Virus record (IMG/VR): IMGVR_UViG_3300022751_000005
Span: 1-43,605 of that record
Source: a virus
Reading direction: 5' to 3' (one strand)
DNA length: 43,605 nucleotides
Within the stretch, counting starts at the first letter, position 1; each line of letters begins with the position of its first letter. A program made the position numbers and the translations under genes. Shown here one piece after another: positions 1 through 7,667 of this stretch. The notes beneath the pieces were generated by a model that saw nothing but the letters and a program-made list of their open reading frames with translations, did not search any database and had not been told where the DNA came from.

Positions 1-127
1 AGATAAAATCAGAATACATTAAAAATTTCGGCGAAATTGGCATTTCCGCAACTAAAGAATTAGTGAGTTATTGCCGGGAAATGGATTGGGTAATTTCGGA
101 CGGAAAAGGGAAAAATTACTTCCTTTA
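1..127. repeat. Terminal direct repeat, left copy (assembly overlap of a circular genome)
   Basis: These 127 bases recur exactly at 43479-43605. The repeat lies inside one open reading frame that continues without a break from the right end into the left end. The simplest reading is that the molecule is circular, or circularly permuted, and that the overlap is an assembly artefact. 127 is a common largest k-mer in short-read assemblers, so this should not be taken as a phage direct terminal repeat. Confidence 0.95.
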
Positions 128-143
128 TCCATTTAAAAAGTAA
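1..143 (+). CDS. RepA-like AAA ATPase, C-terminal end (gene continues from the right end)
   Basis: This is the 3' end of the gene that starts at 42548. The reading frame has codons beginning at base 3 and ends with TAA at 141-143; the last residues are YPFKK. Joined across the circle (42548-43478 plus 1-143) the gene has 358 codons, giving 357 aa. The terminal part looks like a small winged-helix-type DNA-binding tail (IKSEYIKNFG, then SATKELVSYCREMDW), but that fold is only a guess. The origin-like repeat region begins immediately after the stop. Confidence 0.9.
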   Translation, partial: IKSEYIKNFGEIGISATKELVSYCREMDWVISDGKGKNYFLYPFKK

Positions 144-240
144 GAATAAACTGTTAATGGTTTAAATATTACGAAAAGTCTAAAAGAGTTTTTAAACCAA
201 CAAAAAGTATGCTTTGTAAGAATAAACTGTTAATGGTTTA
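140..240. repeat. 25-bp direct repeats in the origin-like region
   Basis: The 25-mer starting GTAAGAATAAAC and ending AATGGTTTA occurs at 140-164 and again, exactly, at 216-240. A second pair of direct repeats, AAAAGAGTTTTTAAACC, follows at 182-198 and 255-271 with almost the same spacing. The region is therefore an imperfect tandem duplication of about 75 bp. The first copy overlaps the stop codon of the ATPase gene. Such iterated sites next to a replication gene are typical of initiator-binding iterons, which is inference here. Confidence 0.85.
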
Positions 241-472
241 TGGTTTAAAAATTAAAAAGAGTTTTTAAACCTTATCAAAATGATAATCTTTGAATTATTC
301 TAAAAAAACAAGTGATTTTTTTGAAGATTAAAATTAATAATTAATTTTTAAACCAATAAATTCGCAACGGTTGGTTGGTTTAAAAAGCCCTATATATAAT
401 AGGGCTTTTAAATAACAACCGTATAATATTTAAACCGATTATTTTTTAACATTAATAACTAAAATAAAAAAG
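144..472. other. Putative replication origin with GGTTTAAA iterons
   Basis: This 329-bp gene-free stretch is the longest CDS-free gap outside the tRNA region. The octamer GGTTTAAA or its complement TTTAAACC occurs seven times, at 159, 191, 242, 264, 347, 377 and 429, with a truncated copy at 235. Several form facing pairs (159/191, 242/264, 377/429). The stretch is very AT-rich, lies directly downstream of the RepA-like ATPase gene, and ends with a strong palindrome at 367-422. Together these fit an iteron-type origin. A cluster of operators for a repressor is the main alternative. Confidence 0.6.
367..422 (+). terminator. Strong hairpin with outer ACGGTTG/CAACCGT arms
   Basis: The core is an 11-bp perfect stem, AAAAGCCCTAT at 383-393 with ATAGGGCTTTT at 399-409, around the loop ATATA. 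Flanking arms ACGGTTG (367-373) and CAACCGT (416-422) are also complementary, so the whole can form an interrupted cruciform. The T-rich 3' arm would let it act as a terminator for the ATPase transcript. Its position in the iteron region also fits an origin structure. Confidence 0.65.
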
Positions 473-751
473 ATGGGAGTGGAAATCACAAACCAAGAAA
501 AAGACCTAAAAAACGCACGGGAGTTTAAAATATCCTATCAGAATTTCAATATGCATCGTCCGGTCTACCAAGACATGATTCAGATGCTATCTGATTACGT
601 CCAATGGCTGGAGCAAAAAGGCGTGATTAAGTTTACGGGGAATAGAAATAATACAGAGGACTTTCAATTTATAAAATGCACAAATTGCGGTATAAAAAAC
701 TTACATTCTAATTATAATTGCTATGCGTGCGACAATCCTATACCTCAATGA
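473..751 (+). CDS. Hypothetical protein with C-terminal zinc-ribbon-like motif (92 aa)
   Basis: First gene after the origin-like region. The family is not recognised. The C-terminal third carries CTNCG and CYACD, that is two CxxC pairs about 14 residues apart (near residues 70 and 84), typical of a small zinc ribbon. The N-terminal part is charged and probably helical. The stop overlaps the start of the methyltransferase (ATGA), so the two are translationally coupled. The ATG follows an A-rich leader, as elsewhere in this genome. Confidence 0.75.
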   Translation: MGVEITNQEKDLKNAREFKISYQNFNMHRPVYQDMIQMLSDYVQWLEQKGVIKFTGNRNNTEDFQFIKCTNCGIKNLHSNYNCYACDNPIPQ

Positions 752-1410
752 ATATTACAGACAAAATAACAGTCACCAATGAAGATAACATGGCTCTAAT
801 GGCTCGTTATCCTGATAATTTTTTTGATTTGGCTATTGTAGATCCGCCTTATTTCGAAAATTATGGTAAAAAAAACTATACCGGAAACGATATTTCAACA
901 ACTGGAATAAAGAGGCAAACCAACAAAATAAAACATTGGGAAGTACCAAACGAAGATTATTTTAAGGAGCTTTTTAGGGTGTCTAAAAATCAGATAATCT
1001 GGGGAATAAATTATTATGCTAAATACGTCCCTGAATTCGGAAGGATTGTTTGGGATAAGCAAAACGAAAGCAGTACGTTTTCTAAGTGTGAATTAGCTAG
1101 CCACTCATTTGGCGTAATTGTAGATAAATTTTCATTCAGATGGAACGGTATGCTTCAGGGAGATATGAAAAACAAGCAAATCAGAATACACCCAACGGAA
1201 AAGCCTTATCAACTTTATAAATTCTGCCTTGAAAAGTACGCAAAGCCTGGCGACAAAATATTAGACACACACCTTGGATCAGGTTCAATCGCAATAGCCT
1301 GTCACGATTACGGATTTGACCTTACGGCTTGCGAGTTGGATAAAGATTATTACGATTCGGCGGTAAAACGAATTACAAACCACGTAGGGCAACAAAAACT
1401 ATTCTTATGA
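748..1410 (+). CDS. DNA methyltransferase (N6-adenine/N4-cytosine class)
   Basis: A 220-aa protein of the N6/N4 DNA methyltransferase superfamily, which transfers methyl from S-adenosylmethionine to an exocyclic amino group. The catalytic motif DPPY is at residues 32-35, HPTEKP at 149-154, and the SAM-binding motif LDTHLGSGS near 172-180. Catalytic motif before SAM motif is the beta-group order. No partner restriction enzyme is adjacent, so it is an orphan enzyme, probably protecting phage DNA from host restriction or marking it. An upstream TTG at 718 keeps the frame open, but ATG 748, overlapping the previous stop as ATGA, is the better start. Confidence 0.9.
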   Translation: MNITDKITVTNEDNMALMARYPDNFFDLAIVDPPYFENYGKKNYTGNDISTTGIKRQTNKIKHWEVPNEDYFKELFRVSKNQIIWGINYYAKYVPEFGRIVWDKQNESSTFSKCELASHSFGVIVDKFSFRWNGMLQGDMKNKQIRIHPTEKPYQLYKFCLEKYAKPGDKILDTHLGSGSIAIACHDYGFDLTACELDKDYYDSAVKRITNHVGQQKLFL

Positions 1411-1565
1411 GAGCCGGATCAACCAACCAAATACCATCCAACGAAACGCCTTTCCTCTACAACGGTCGAATGGTCTACATTTCCGGCAGAGATCAAACGC
1501 ATTGGATATTAAGAGTAATCGGAACTGATGAATTTTTAAGGGTAGTGAATTTGGAAAGAAAATAA
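1407..1565 (+). CDS. Small hypothetical protein (52 aa)
   Basis: Starts with ATG overlapping the methyltransferase stop (ATGA at 1407-1410) and ends just before the promoter of the terminase unit. The sequence contains NGRMVYISGRDQTHWILRV, a short beta-rich stretch. No family was recognised. The coupled start and tight packing support it as a real gene. Confidence 0.65.
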   Translation: MRAGSTNQIPSNETPFLYNGRMVYISGRDQTHWILRVIGTDEFLRVVNLERK

Positions 1566-1568
1566 TTG

Positions 1569-1576
1569 TATATTTG
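1569..1576 (+). promoter_or_regulatory. TATATTTG promoter element of the terminase unit
   Basis: Perfect match to the Bacteroidetes -7 consensus TAnnTTTG. It ends only 4 bases before ATG 1581, so transcription is predicted to begin at or next to the start codon (leaderless mRNA). Confidence 0.7.
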
Positions 1577-1580
1577 TGGT

Positions 1581-1979
1581 ATGGACAACTTAGGAGGCAG
1601 ACCACCAATTTACGAACCAACGGAAGAGAACTTCGCTAAGGTGGCCGAATTGTGTTTATCTTACTTTGAACACGATAACGATGCTCTTGTGGTTAATCCG
1701 CCAACAGTAACCGGATTAACACTTCATTTGGGATTTGAGTCAAAAGACACCCTTTATTCCTATGCTAAAAAGGACGGGTTTTCGTACCCGATAAAAAGAG
1801 CTTTGCTAAACATCGAGCAATATCACGAGATTGCAACCGCTGGGGGTGATAAATGCACCGGGAATATCTTCATACTAAAAAACTTTGGCTGGAAAGATAC
1901 GCAAGAGCTAAACCACAAAGGAAACGTTTCCAACCTACCTCCTCAGATAGTTTTTACAGACGAGGACGATGCAGATTAA
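1581..1979 (+). CDS. terS: Terminase small subunit
   Basis: A 132-aa DNA-packaging protein that would recognise the phage packaging site and hand DNA to the large terminase. It begins MDNLGGRPPIY, the basic GRPP(K/x)Y opening common in small terminases. A helix-turn-helix-like region follows (TGLTLHLGF then KDTLYSYAKKDG, residues about 50-75), then GNIFILKNFGWKD near 105-117, also typical of this family. The frame extends upstream to TTG 1566, but ATG 1581 fits the family start and lies 4 bases after the TATATTTG element. It overlaps the large-subunit gene by 11 bases. Confidence 0.85.
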   Translation: MDNLGGRPPIYEPTEENFAKVAELCLSYFEHDNDALVVNPPTVTGLTLHLGFESKDTLYSYAKKDGFSYPIKRALLNIEQYHEIATAGGDKCTGNIFILKNFGWKDTQELNHKGNVSNLPPQIVFTDEDDAD

Positions 1980-3285
1980 ATTCTCTAAAAAATACAAACC
2001 ATTATTCCAATTACTTACTGGTAAGTACCCAGAAGTTGACACGGTTATTCTTACTGGTGGTCGTGGTTCTGCAAAGTCATTCGTAATTGCTTGCCTTGCA
2101 TTAACCGCACTCGTTTATCACGCTTGGAATGTGCTTTACACCAGGTTTACAAATGTTAGTATTATTGATTCTATTAAGCCGGAGGTAGACGATAAGATTG
2201 AATTGTTGCAGTTATCTGATTACGTCAATTCAACAACTAGCCACATAGAGCACAACGGGAACCGTATAGCGTTTAAGGGAATAAAAACAGGGTCAAAGCA
2301 ACAAACAGCAAATCTTAAATCTTTATTTGGGTTCAATTTGTTTGTAATCGATGAAGCTGAAGAAACGCCGGACTTTGAAACCTTTGAAAAGGTATTTCTT
2401 AGTATTAGGAGTAAGGATAAAAGAAATATTACTATTTTGATATTGAACCCCGCCTCAGTTCATCATTGGATTTATAGGTATTTCTTTATTGAAAAACAAG
2501 TTGACGGCGGAAGTAATACAGTTAAAAATAACGTGATGTATATTCACACGTCTTATTTGGACGTTCCTAAAGAATACCTTGCGCCAAACATTATTCAATA
2601 CTACCAACAATTAAAAATAACAGACCCTGACAAATATGATCAGGTTGTTATGGGAGGTTGGACTGAAGCCGTCGAGGGACGTATTTTCAACAATTGGAAA
2701 CGAATACCTTATTCAGAATTCAGACAATTAAAATTTAGATCCTTTTACGGTATTGACTGGGGTAAAAACCACAAATTCGGGATTGTTGAATTAAAATATG
2801 ATCCGTATAGCAATACTCTTTACTGCCATGAATTGAACTACTTTTCAGAAAACGAACTGTTGGCGCAAATGACAGATTTAGAGATTGAGGCTATAAATTC
2901 AGATTTTATTAAAGATGATCGAGGCGAAAAAGTCTTTGGAGGTATTATAGCTCACACCGTGAAAAGATTAGGAATACCGAAAGACGCATATTTGGTTTGT
3001 GATTCCGCTGTTCCTGACAATATTAAAAAATTACGCCTATATGGTTGGGAATACGCTTACGGAATAGATAAACCGAAAGGGTCGGTAATGGCTGGAATTA
3101 CTTTGCTGCACTCAACTAACGTAATCTATACCGAGGAATCAAAAGGCATTGACCTAGAATTTAAAAACTACTCCTATGCGAACGACAGACTTGGAGTTGT
3201 TGATGATGAAGTTATAAAATCTTATGACGACTTAATAGATCCGATAAGATACGGCAGGAGGCATGCAGATAAATATTTGTCGTAA
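1969..3285 (+). CDS. terL: Terminase large subunit
   Basis: The 438-aa packaging motor and nuclease. The ATPase domain has Walker A GGRGSAKS at residues 30-37 and Walker B LFVIDEAE at 124-131. The C-terminal RNase H-like nuclease has GIDWG with Asp263, LVCDSA with Asp345, and the SYDDLIDPIRYG segment at 418-429 giving the last acidic residues. Length and motif order fit Terminase_3-type proteins. The gene follows terS with an 11-base overlap and is followed by RNA element C and the portal gene. Confidence 0.95.
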   Translation: MQIKFSKKYKPLFQLLTGKYPEVDTVILTGGRGSAKSFVIACLALTALVYHAWNVLYTRFTNVSIIDSIKPEVDDKIELLQLSDYVNSTTSHIEHNGNRIAFKGIKTGSKQQTANLKSLFGFNLFVIDEAEETPDFETFEKVFLSIRSKDKRNITILILNPASVHHWIYRYFFIEKQVDGGSNTVKNNVMYIHTSYLDVPKEYLAPNIIQYYQQLKITDPDKYDQVVMGGWTEAVEGRIFNNWKRIPYSEFRQLKFRSFYGIDWGKNHKFGIVELKYDPYSNTLYCHELNYFSENELLAQMTDLEIEAINSDFIKDDRGEKVFGGIIAHTVKRLGIPKDAYLVCDSAVPDNIKKLRLYGWEYAYGIDKPKGSVMAGITLLHSTNVIYTEESKGIDLEFKNYSYANDRLGVVDDEVIKSYDDLIDPIRYGRRHADKYLS

Positions 3286-3310
3286 TATTCACTTAATTAA
3301 TAAAAATCAT

Positions 3311-3318
3311 TATATTTG
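3311..3318 (+). promoter_or_regulatory. TATATTTG promoter element of RNA element C
   Basis: Perfect TAnnTTTG match 25 bases after the terL stop. It precedes the three-hairpin RNA at 3323-3415. No good TTTG -33 element is seen at the usual 19-21 base distance. Confidence 0.6.
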
Positions 3319-3322
3319 CCCT

Positions 3323-3415
3323 TAACTGATGTGAAGATGCATCATCCCGAATGTATGAGAGATCAATTCAATATTAATTTACCGCTACCGGCTTCATTGT
3401 CGGCAGCGGTTTTTT
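3323..3415 (+). ncRNA. Kissing-loop RNA element C (three hairpins, terminator end)
   Basis: Hairpin 1 is TGATG (3327-3331)/CATCA (3340-3344) with loop TGAAGATG. Hairpin 2 is weak, AATT around CAATATT. Hairpin 3 is ACCGCT (3381-3386)/AGCGGT (3405-3410) with an inner CCG/CGG after one mismatch and loop GCTTCATTGT, followed by a T-run. Loop 1 TGAAG (3332-3336) is complementary to loop 3 CTTCA (3392-3396). The arrangement matches elements A, B and D, though this copy is the weakest. A 30-codon frame from ATG 3337 to TAA 3427-3429, overlapping the portal ATG, also fits here, so a leader peptide is an alternative. Confidence 0.6.
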
Positions 3416-3428
3416 ACTTTGGTAAATA

Positions 3429-4700
3429 ATGAATTGGTTTCAGAACACCCTTGCGAGAATAGCAGGAATCCCTACGCTCGACGAGGTTGTGATGTATGTA
3501 AACGACCAGATTAACGGAAGCACGAATTTTCAAAGCGCAACCGATGATAAAAAGAAGTTGGAGCGCATATTTAGCAATCCGGCTTTATTAAAAGTATTCT
3601 GTTTACAATGCGATATGTTTAGTTTAGGAAAAGTTTACGTTTACCAAAACGGCAAAGCATTAAAAACAGATCCGTTCCTTGATATGATTAAGCAGCCAAA
3701 CCCGTTCCAAAGGGAAGCTCAGTTTAAGTGGGATTTTATGTTTTGGAATATGATAGGTAACACCTACGTGTATGCTGATTCTTATATTCCGGCAATCGAC
3801 AACAAACTGTACATTCTGGAGAATCACAAAATGAAGTTCCCGACTGAAATGTTGACTTATCAGGATAAGATTGTGCTTTCTAAGTCAACAGAGGATGCGA
3901 TAAACAATTTTGATATTGAATATCGCTATGCTGACGGAACGGCTACGAATCTTAATTGGAGGTATATTATCCACAACCCAGACCTTAGCAACGGTACGGG
4001 TAATTGGTTTGGAGGTCAAAGCCGGATTGATGCGCTTTACAAAATCGTAAGCAATTCCGAAAGGGCAATTGAGGCAAAGAACGTCAATTTGCAGTATTCG
4101 GCTAAGTTTCTAGTAGCAGGACAGGCAGATCCGGGTAATATCGATCAGCTTCCAATGGGCGAACAGGAAAAGCGTGACATTGAAACCAAAATGAACGGGC
4201 GTAAGCGTGTTTATGCTATTAAAAGCATGATTGACATACAAAGGTTCGTTTCTGATATTGGAGCGTTGAAATTGGACGACAGCTACCTGGCAGACTATTT
4301 TACAATCGGATCGATGTACGGCATCCCTAAAGACGTTTTAGAGGCATTCAATAGCGGAACTTATGAGAACCAGGAAAAAGCAAGAGGAGCGTTCGTTTCT
4401 TACTGCTTGCAGCCAAAGGGCAACGGATGGTTTGAAAGCCTTGCGAGTTTCTTTGGATACACCGATAAGACAATATTGATCGATTGGGAACACTTGCCGT
4501 TTATGCAGGTTTTCGCCAAGGAACGAGCCGAAACAGATAAAATCAAGTCTGAAACGCTGCTAAATTATATGAAAGCCGGGGTTACAATGGATCAGATTAA
4601 CGAAATGTTGGATTTGGAATTAAGAGAATTGAATTATGAAACAGCAAACAGAGTCTCAAGCACCCAACAGCAAAACACACAAGAAAGTCAAAAAGTCTGA
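3429..4700 (+). CDS. Portal protein (HK97-type)
   Basis: A 423-aa protein at the portal position between large terminase and prohead protease. Features typical of HK97/SPP1-like portals are the N-terminal amphipathic segment MNWFQNTLARIAGI, an early aromatic-rich stretch with KWDFMFWNMIGNTYVYAD (about residues 98-115), the clip/stem region, and a C-terminal helical tail ending in a Gln/Ser-rich stretch. It forms the dodecameric DNA channel at the capsid vertex. Assigned by order and general resemblance. Confidence 0.85.
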   Translation: MNWFQNTLARIAGIPTLDEVVMYVNDQINGSTNFQSATDDKKKLERIFSNPALLKVFCLQCDMFSLGKVYVYQNGKALKTDPFLDMIKQPNPFQREAQFKWDFMFWNMIGNTYVYADSYIPAIDNKLYILENHKMKFPTEMLTYQDKIVLSKSTEDAINNFDIEYRYADGTATNLNWRYIIHNPDLSNGTGNWFGGQSRIDALYKIVSNSERAIEAKNVNLQYSAKFLVAGQADPGNIDQLPMGEQEKRDIETKMNGRKRVYAIKSMIDIQRFVSDIGALKLDDSYLADYFTIGSMYGIPKDVLEAFNSGTYENQEKARGAFVSYCLQPKGNGWFESLASFFGYTDKTILIDWEHLPFMQVFAKERAETDKIKSETLLNYMKAGVTMDQINEMLDLELRELNYETANRVSSTQQQNTQESQKV

Positions 4701-4726
4701 AAAGGCAGTATTTATACCAAAAGAAG

Positions 4727-5401
4727 ATGAACAAGATAACAAAAAGCCTCAAAACCACCGTTAACGACGTGACCGAAAAAGGGATCGTTATTATCGGAAT
4801 TACCCAGTTTGACCAATACGACAGCGACAATGACCGTTTACTTACGGGTTCTTTATCAAAGACGTGGACGGAAAGCAAGCAGGTACACCTTATCGATCAT
4901 CAAAAGGGCATGAGTACGTTTGTTGGATTGCCAATTGCCAAAGATCCAAAGACCGGAATTGTAGAAAGTCAGTTGAACTTAAATAAACAAGTCGGAATTG
5001 ATTTATTGGCAGATTATAAATTTAGCCAAGAACACGGGCGCTCTTTGCAGCACTCTCACGGTTTCATGGCGGTATCTGGCAAATACACTAAAAACGACAA
5101 AGGCGGTAAAGATTTTGCGGAAATCAAACAATTCGAGTATAGCACGTTGTTGTTTGGCGCAGTAAGTAATACGCCTTTGCATGGTATCAAATCAGATACA
5201 GATATTAACGAACTTATCGAAACGCTTACTTTGAAAGTTTCATTCGGTAACTATACCGATGAATATGGCAAACTTTTAGAAACAAAATTACAGGAATTAA
5301 AATCAATGATATTAGAGCCGCAACAGCACTCTGAAGAAACAAACGAGCCGCAGGAAAGCACTCAACAACTTAAAACTTTTTATTCACTATTAACATCTTA
5401 A
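4727..5401 (+). CDS. Prohead protease (HK97 family, S78-like)
   Basis: A 224-aa capsid maturation protease that would cleave the N-terminal scaffold region of the capsid protein. The herpesvirus/HK97-type catalytic pattern is visible: His58 in LIDHQKGM and Ser110 in LQHSHGFM, followed by the characteristic EYSTLLFGAVSNTPLHG segment (about 142-158). It lies directly between portal and capsid genes. The C-terminal tail is Glu/Gln-rich and probably disordered. Confidence 0.88.
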   Translation: MNKITKSLKTTVNDVTEKGIVIIGITQFDQYDSDNDRLLTGSLSKTWTESKQVHLIDHQKGMSTFVGLPIAKDPKTGIVESQLNLNKQVGIDLLADYKFSQEHGRSLQHSHGFMAVSGKYTKNDKGGKDFAEIKQFEYSTLLFGAVSNTPLHGIKSDTDINELIETLTLKVSFGNYTDEYGKLLETKLQELKSMILEPQQHSEETNEPQESTQQLKTFYSLLTS

Positions 5402-5405
5402 AAAA

Positions 5406-6662
5406 ATGGATGAAGTAACAAAAGCGGCAGAGGAATTGAAAGGTCAAATCGAAGGATTTAAAACCGAACTTACCAAAGCAGCTACCAAAGAAGAATTCAA
5501 ATCTTTAGAAGACAAGATTGAAGAATTCGTAAAATCAAATAAGCCAGACGAAACATTAGCTGCTACCGTTAAGGAGCTAAAAGAGCAGTTGGCTATTGTA
5601 AAAGAACACACGCACACGTTTGAGGCGAAAGGTTTTGATTTGATGGAAACCATTGAAAAAGGACTGAAAGACTTTTTGCCAAAAGTAAAAGAACACGCCA
5701 AAAACAATCCAGGTGAAAAAGCATGGGAGTTGGAGCTTGAAATTAAAGCACCAATCAACATGTCCACTACTGCGATCACAAATAACACGGCTACTCCGGT
5801 AAATTATGTTTATCAGCAAGTGACCGACTACATGAGTGATCCGAGAGCCAGACAGTACATTTTGCCTTACCTTTCAAACGGGAACACAAACAAAGCGTCG
5901 CTTCCTTACATGGATAAAATCCCAACCGAAGGAACAATGGCGATTACAGCGGAAGGCGCATTGAAACCGCTTATTTCTGTATCGTTTGTTTTGCGTTATT
6001 CGACAGCGAAGAAAATGGCCGGACGTACCAAAATATCCGAAGAAGCATTGGACGATTTACCGAATATCATGTCTATTATCCGTAACGAATTGGTTTACCA
6101 ACACGATATTGCGGTACAGGCTGACGTATTTGTTTTCGCATCAGCATTCGCCCCGGCGTTTGTTGCAGGGGATTTAGCAGCTTCTACAGAGGCTCCAAAT
6201 AACTACGATGTTATCCGTGCCGCTGCTTATGCAATTAAAATTGCCTCAAAAGGTATGTTTATTCCTAACGCTGCGGTTGTGCCAAGTGCTGACGTTTACG
6301 AAATGGGAGCCACGAAAGACCTTAACGGTAATTACGTACTGCCTCCTTTCGTATTGCCTGACGGTACCCGTGTTGAAGGAATGGCTATCATCGAAGATCC
6401 TTACGGGGTTGTAGCTGCCGGAAACTTCATTGTTGGGGATTGGAAACAAATCCACCGTGACGTTTACAAATCTTTCACCGTTCGCATCGGACAGGGTATT
6501 GTTGGAAACGCAACAGCGGCCAATATCGTTTCTGATTTTGAATCGAACATGTACACGATTATTGGAGAAAGCCGTTACCACTTGTGGGGTTATGAAAATG
6601 CAAAAGTAGCATTTGTTGAAGGAACATTCGCTGCTGTTAAAACGGCAATCGAAGCGGCTTAA
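5406..6662 (+). CDS. Major capsid protein (HK97 fold) with N-terminal delta domain
   Basis: A 418-aa protein immediately after the protease. Residues 1-105 are highly charged and coiled-coil-like (repeated KAAEELK and EELKEQL type heptads), the usual scaffold or delta region removed by the protease. The remainder, from about residue 115, has the mixed composition and length (about 300 aa) of an HK97-fold capsid subunit. Stretches such as ARQYILPYLSNG and NYVLPPFVLPDGTRVEGM resemble those of phage capsid proteins. Confidence 0.88.
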   Translation: MDEVTKAAEELKGQIEGFKTELTKAATKEEFKSLEDKIEEFVKSNKPDETLAATVKELKEQLAIVKEHTHTFEAKGFDLMETIEKGLKDFLPKVKEHAKNNPGEKAWELELEIKAPINMSTTAITNNTATPVNYVYQQVTDYMSDPRARQYILPYLSNGNTNKASLPYMDKIPTEGTMAITAEGALKPLISVSFVLRYSTAKKMAGRTKISEEALDDLPNIMSIIRNELVYQHDIAVQADVFVFASAFAPAFVAGDLAASTEAPNNYDVIRAAAYAIKIASKGMFIPNAAVVPSADVYEMGATKDLNGNYVLPPFVLPDGTRVEGMAIIEDPYGVVAAGNFIVGDWKQIHRDVYKSFTVRIGQGIVGNATAANIVSDFESNMYTIIGESRYHLWGYENAKVAFVEGTFAAVKTAIEAA

Positions 6663-6687
6663 TTTATTAATCTAAAAACCATATATC

Positions 6688-6987
6688 ATGCCAGACGAAA
6701 AAGCAGTAACTACCAAAAGTGTAGTTTTGACAGACGATCAGAAAGAGGAAACAAACTCGGCTACTAAGAAAGCGCAAGCTGCTTACGAAGGTGATCATCA
6801 CATGGATAAAGTCGAAGTGACTATTAACCAGAAAACCAAGTACTACAAAAAAGGGCAGAAAGACACGGTACATCCTACCGTTGCCTTGATTATGCAGGAA
6901 AAAGGGATTATCGACAAAGGGTGGGAGAAAAATGTAAAGAAATACAACGCTCCCAAAGTAGTAGACGGACAACTCGCAACTAACTAA
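6688..6987 (+). CDS. Hypothetical virion-region protein (99 aa)
   Basis: A small, Lys-rich, hydrophilic protein (MPDEKAVTTKSVVL...) between the capsid gene and a connector-like gene. No family was recognised. Position suggests a head accessory or decoration protein, but this is only inference. The overlapping minus-strand frame at 6667-6996 is a shadow. Confidence 0.7.
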   Translation: MPDEKAVTTKSVVLTDDQKEETNSATKKAQAAYEGDHHMDKVEVTINQKTKYYKKGQKDTVHPTVALIMQEKGIIDKGWEKNVKKYNAPKVVDGQLATN

Positions 6988-6989
6988 AA

Positions 6990-7667
6990 ATGCCATACTT
7001 AATAGACGACACTTTTTTTATTGGAAAGATAGAAGTTTCCAATCTCGATGAAGCAAATTCAAAGTCTTTAACGGCGTTGAATAGAATCATCGACGAAAAG
7101 TGTCGTTTGTTATTAATCAGAGCACTTGGGGCGACAAACTTTCAGACAATGGATAGTTTTCTGGTTGACGGAAAATTACCCCCTGTTCCAGAAAGTCCGG
7201 CAGTAGATCCAGTTCCGACAAAGTGGCGTAATTTAATCACCGGGTGCAATTACACGGTTGATGGTGTTGCAAAGCGATGGAAAGGGTTGTATTTTACCGA
7301 AGGCACTTACAAGGGTTCTTTATTGGCGAATTACTGTTTCCCTTTTTATCTGGAAGAAAACGTTTCTTATCAAAGTGGTGTTGGAGAAGTGAAAGCTGAG
7401 GCGAAAAACGCAAGAGGCGTGAACTCAACTCAGAAATACACAACGGTTTGGAATGAGTTCTTAGAAATGTATCAGGGTTCGGAATGTTTACGAAGAGTAG
7501 GCAATATTTACCACGTTGGTATTCCGCAATACGAAGGCTATTATGTCGGATATTTCGGAAACAATAACAACGATGTTTCTTTGCTTGAGTTCTTATCTGA
7601 AAACGCTACTGATTATCCTGATTGCGAATTGTACGTTTACGAAGTTAAAAATCAGTTAGGATTATGA
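6990..7667 (+). CDS. Probable head-tail connector protein (225 aa)
   Basis: Starts 2 bases after the previous stop and overlaps the next gene by 4 bases. It has no catalytic motif. It contains aromatic-rich stretches (RWKGLYFTEGTYKGSLLANY near residues 98-117) and a Gly/Asn run (FGNNNND). In siphoviruses with this gene order the genes after the capsid encode adaptor and stopper proteins, so a neck role is likely. The function is inferred from order only. Confidence 0.6.
   Translation: MPYLIDDTFFIGKIEVSNLDEANSKSLTALNRIIDEKCRLLLIRALGATNFQTMDSFLVDGKLPPVPESPAVDPVPTKWRNLITGCNYTVDGVAKRWKGLYFTEGTYKGSLLANYCFPFYLEENVSYQSGVGEVKAEAKNARGVNSTQKYTTVWNEFLEMYQGSECLRRVGNIYHVGIPQYEGYYVGYFGNNNNDVSLLEFLSENATDYPDCELYVYEVKNQLGL

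Noticed and set aside
1-127. True phage direct terminal repeat used in packaging
   Set aside because: The repeat lies within a coding gene that continues uninterrupted across it, and its length equals a common assembler k-mer. An assembly overlap of a circular map is simpler.
140-271. CRISPR-like repeats
   Set aside because: Only two copies of each repeat, AT-rich, with spacing and palindromic octamers of an iteron region; no cas genes.
4636-4764. A 42-codon frame bridging the portal end and the protease start
   Set aside because: It overlaps both neighbours substantially (65 and 38 bases), has composition of a shifted Lys/Gln-rich coding stretch and no start context.
6667-6996. Minus-strand open frame of 109 codons antiparallel to the 6688 gene
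   Set aside because: Shadow of a Lys-rich gene read on the other strand (Phe/Leu-rich product). No minus-strand gene elsewhere has support.
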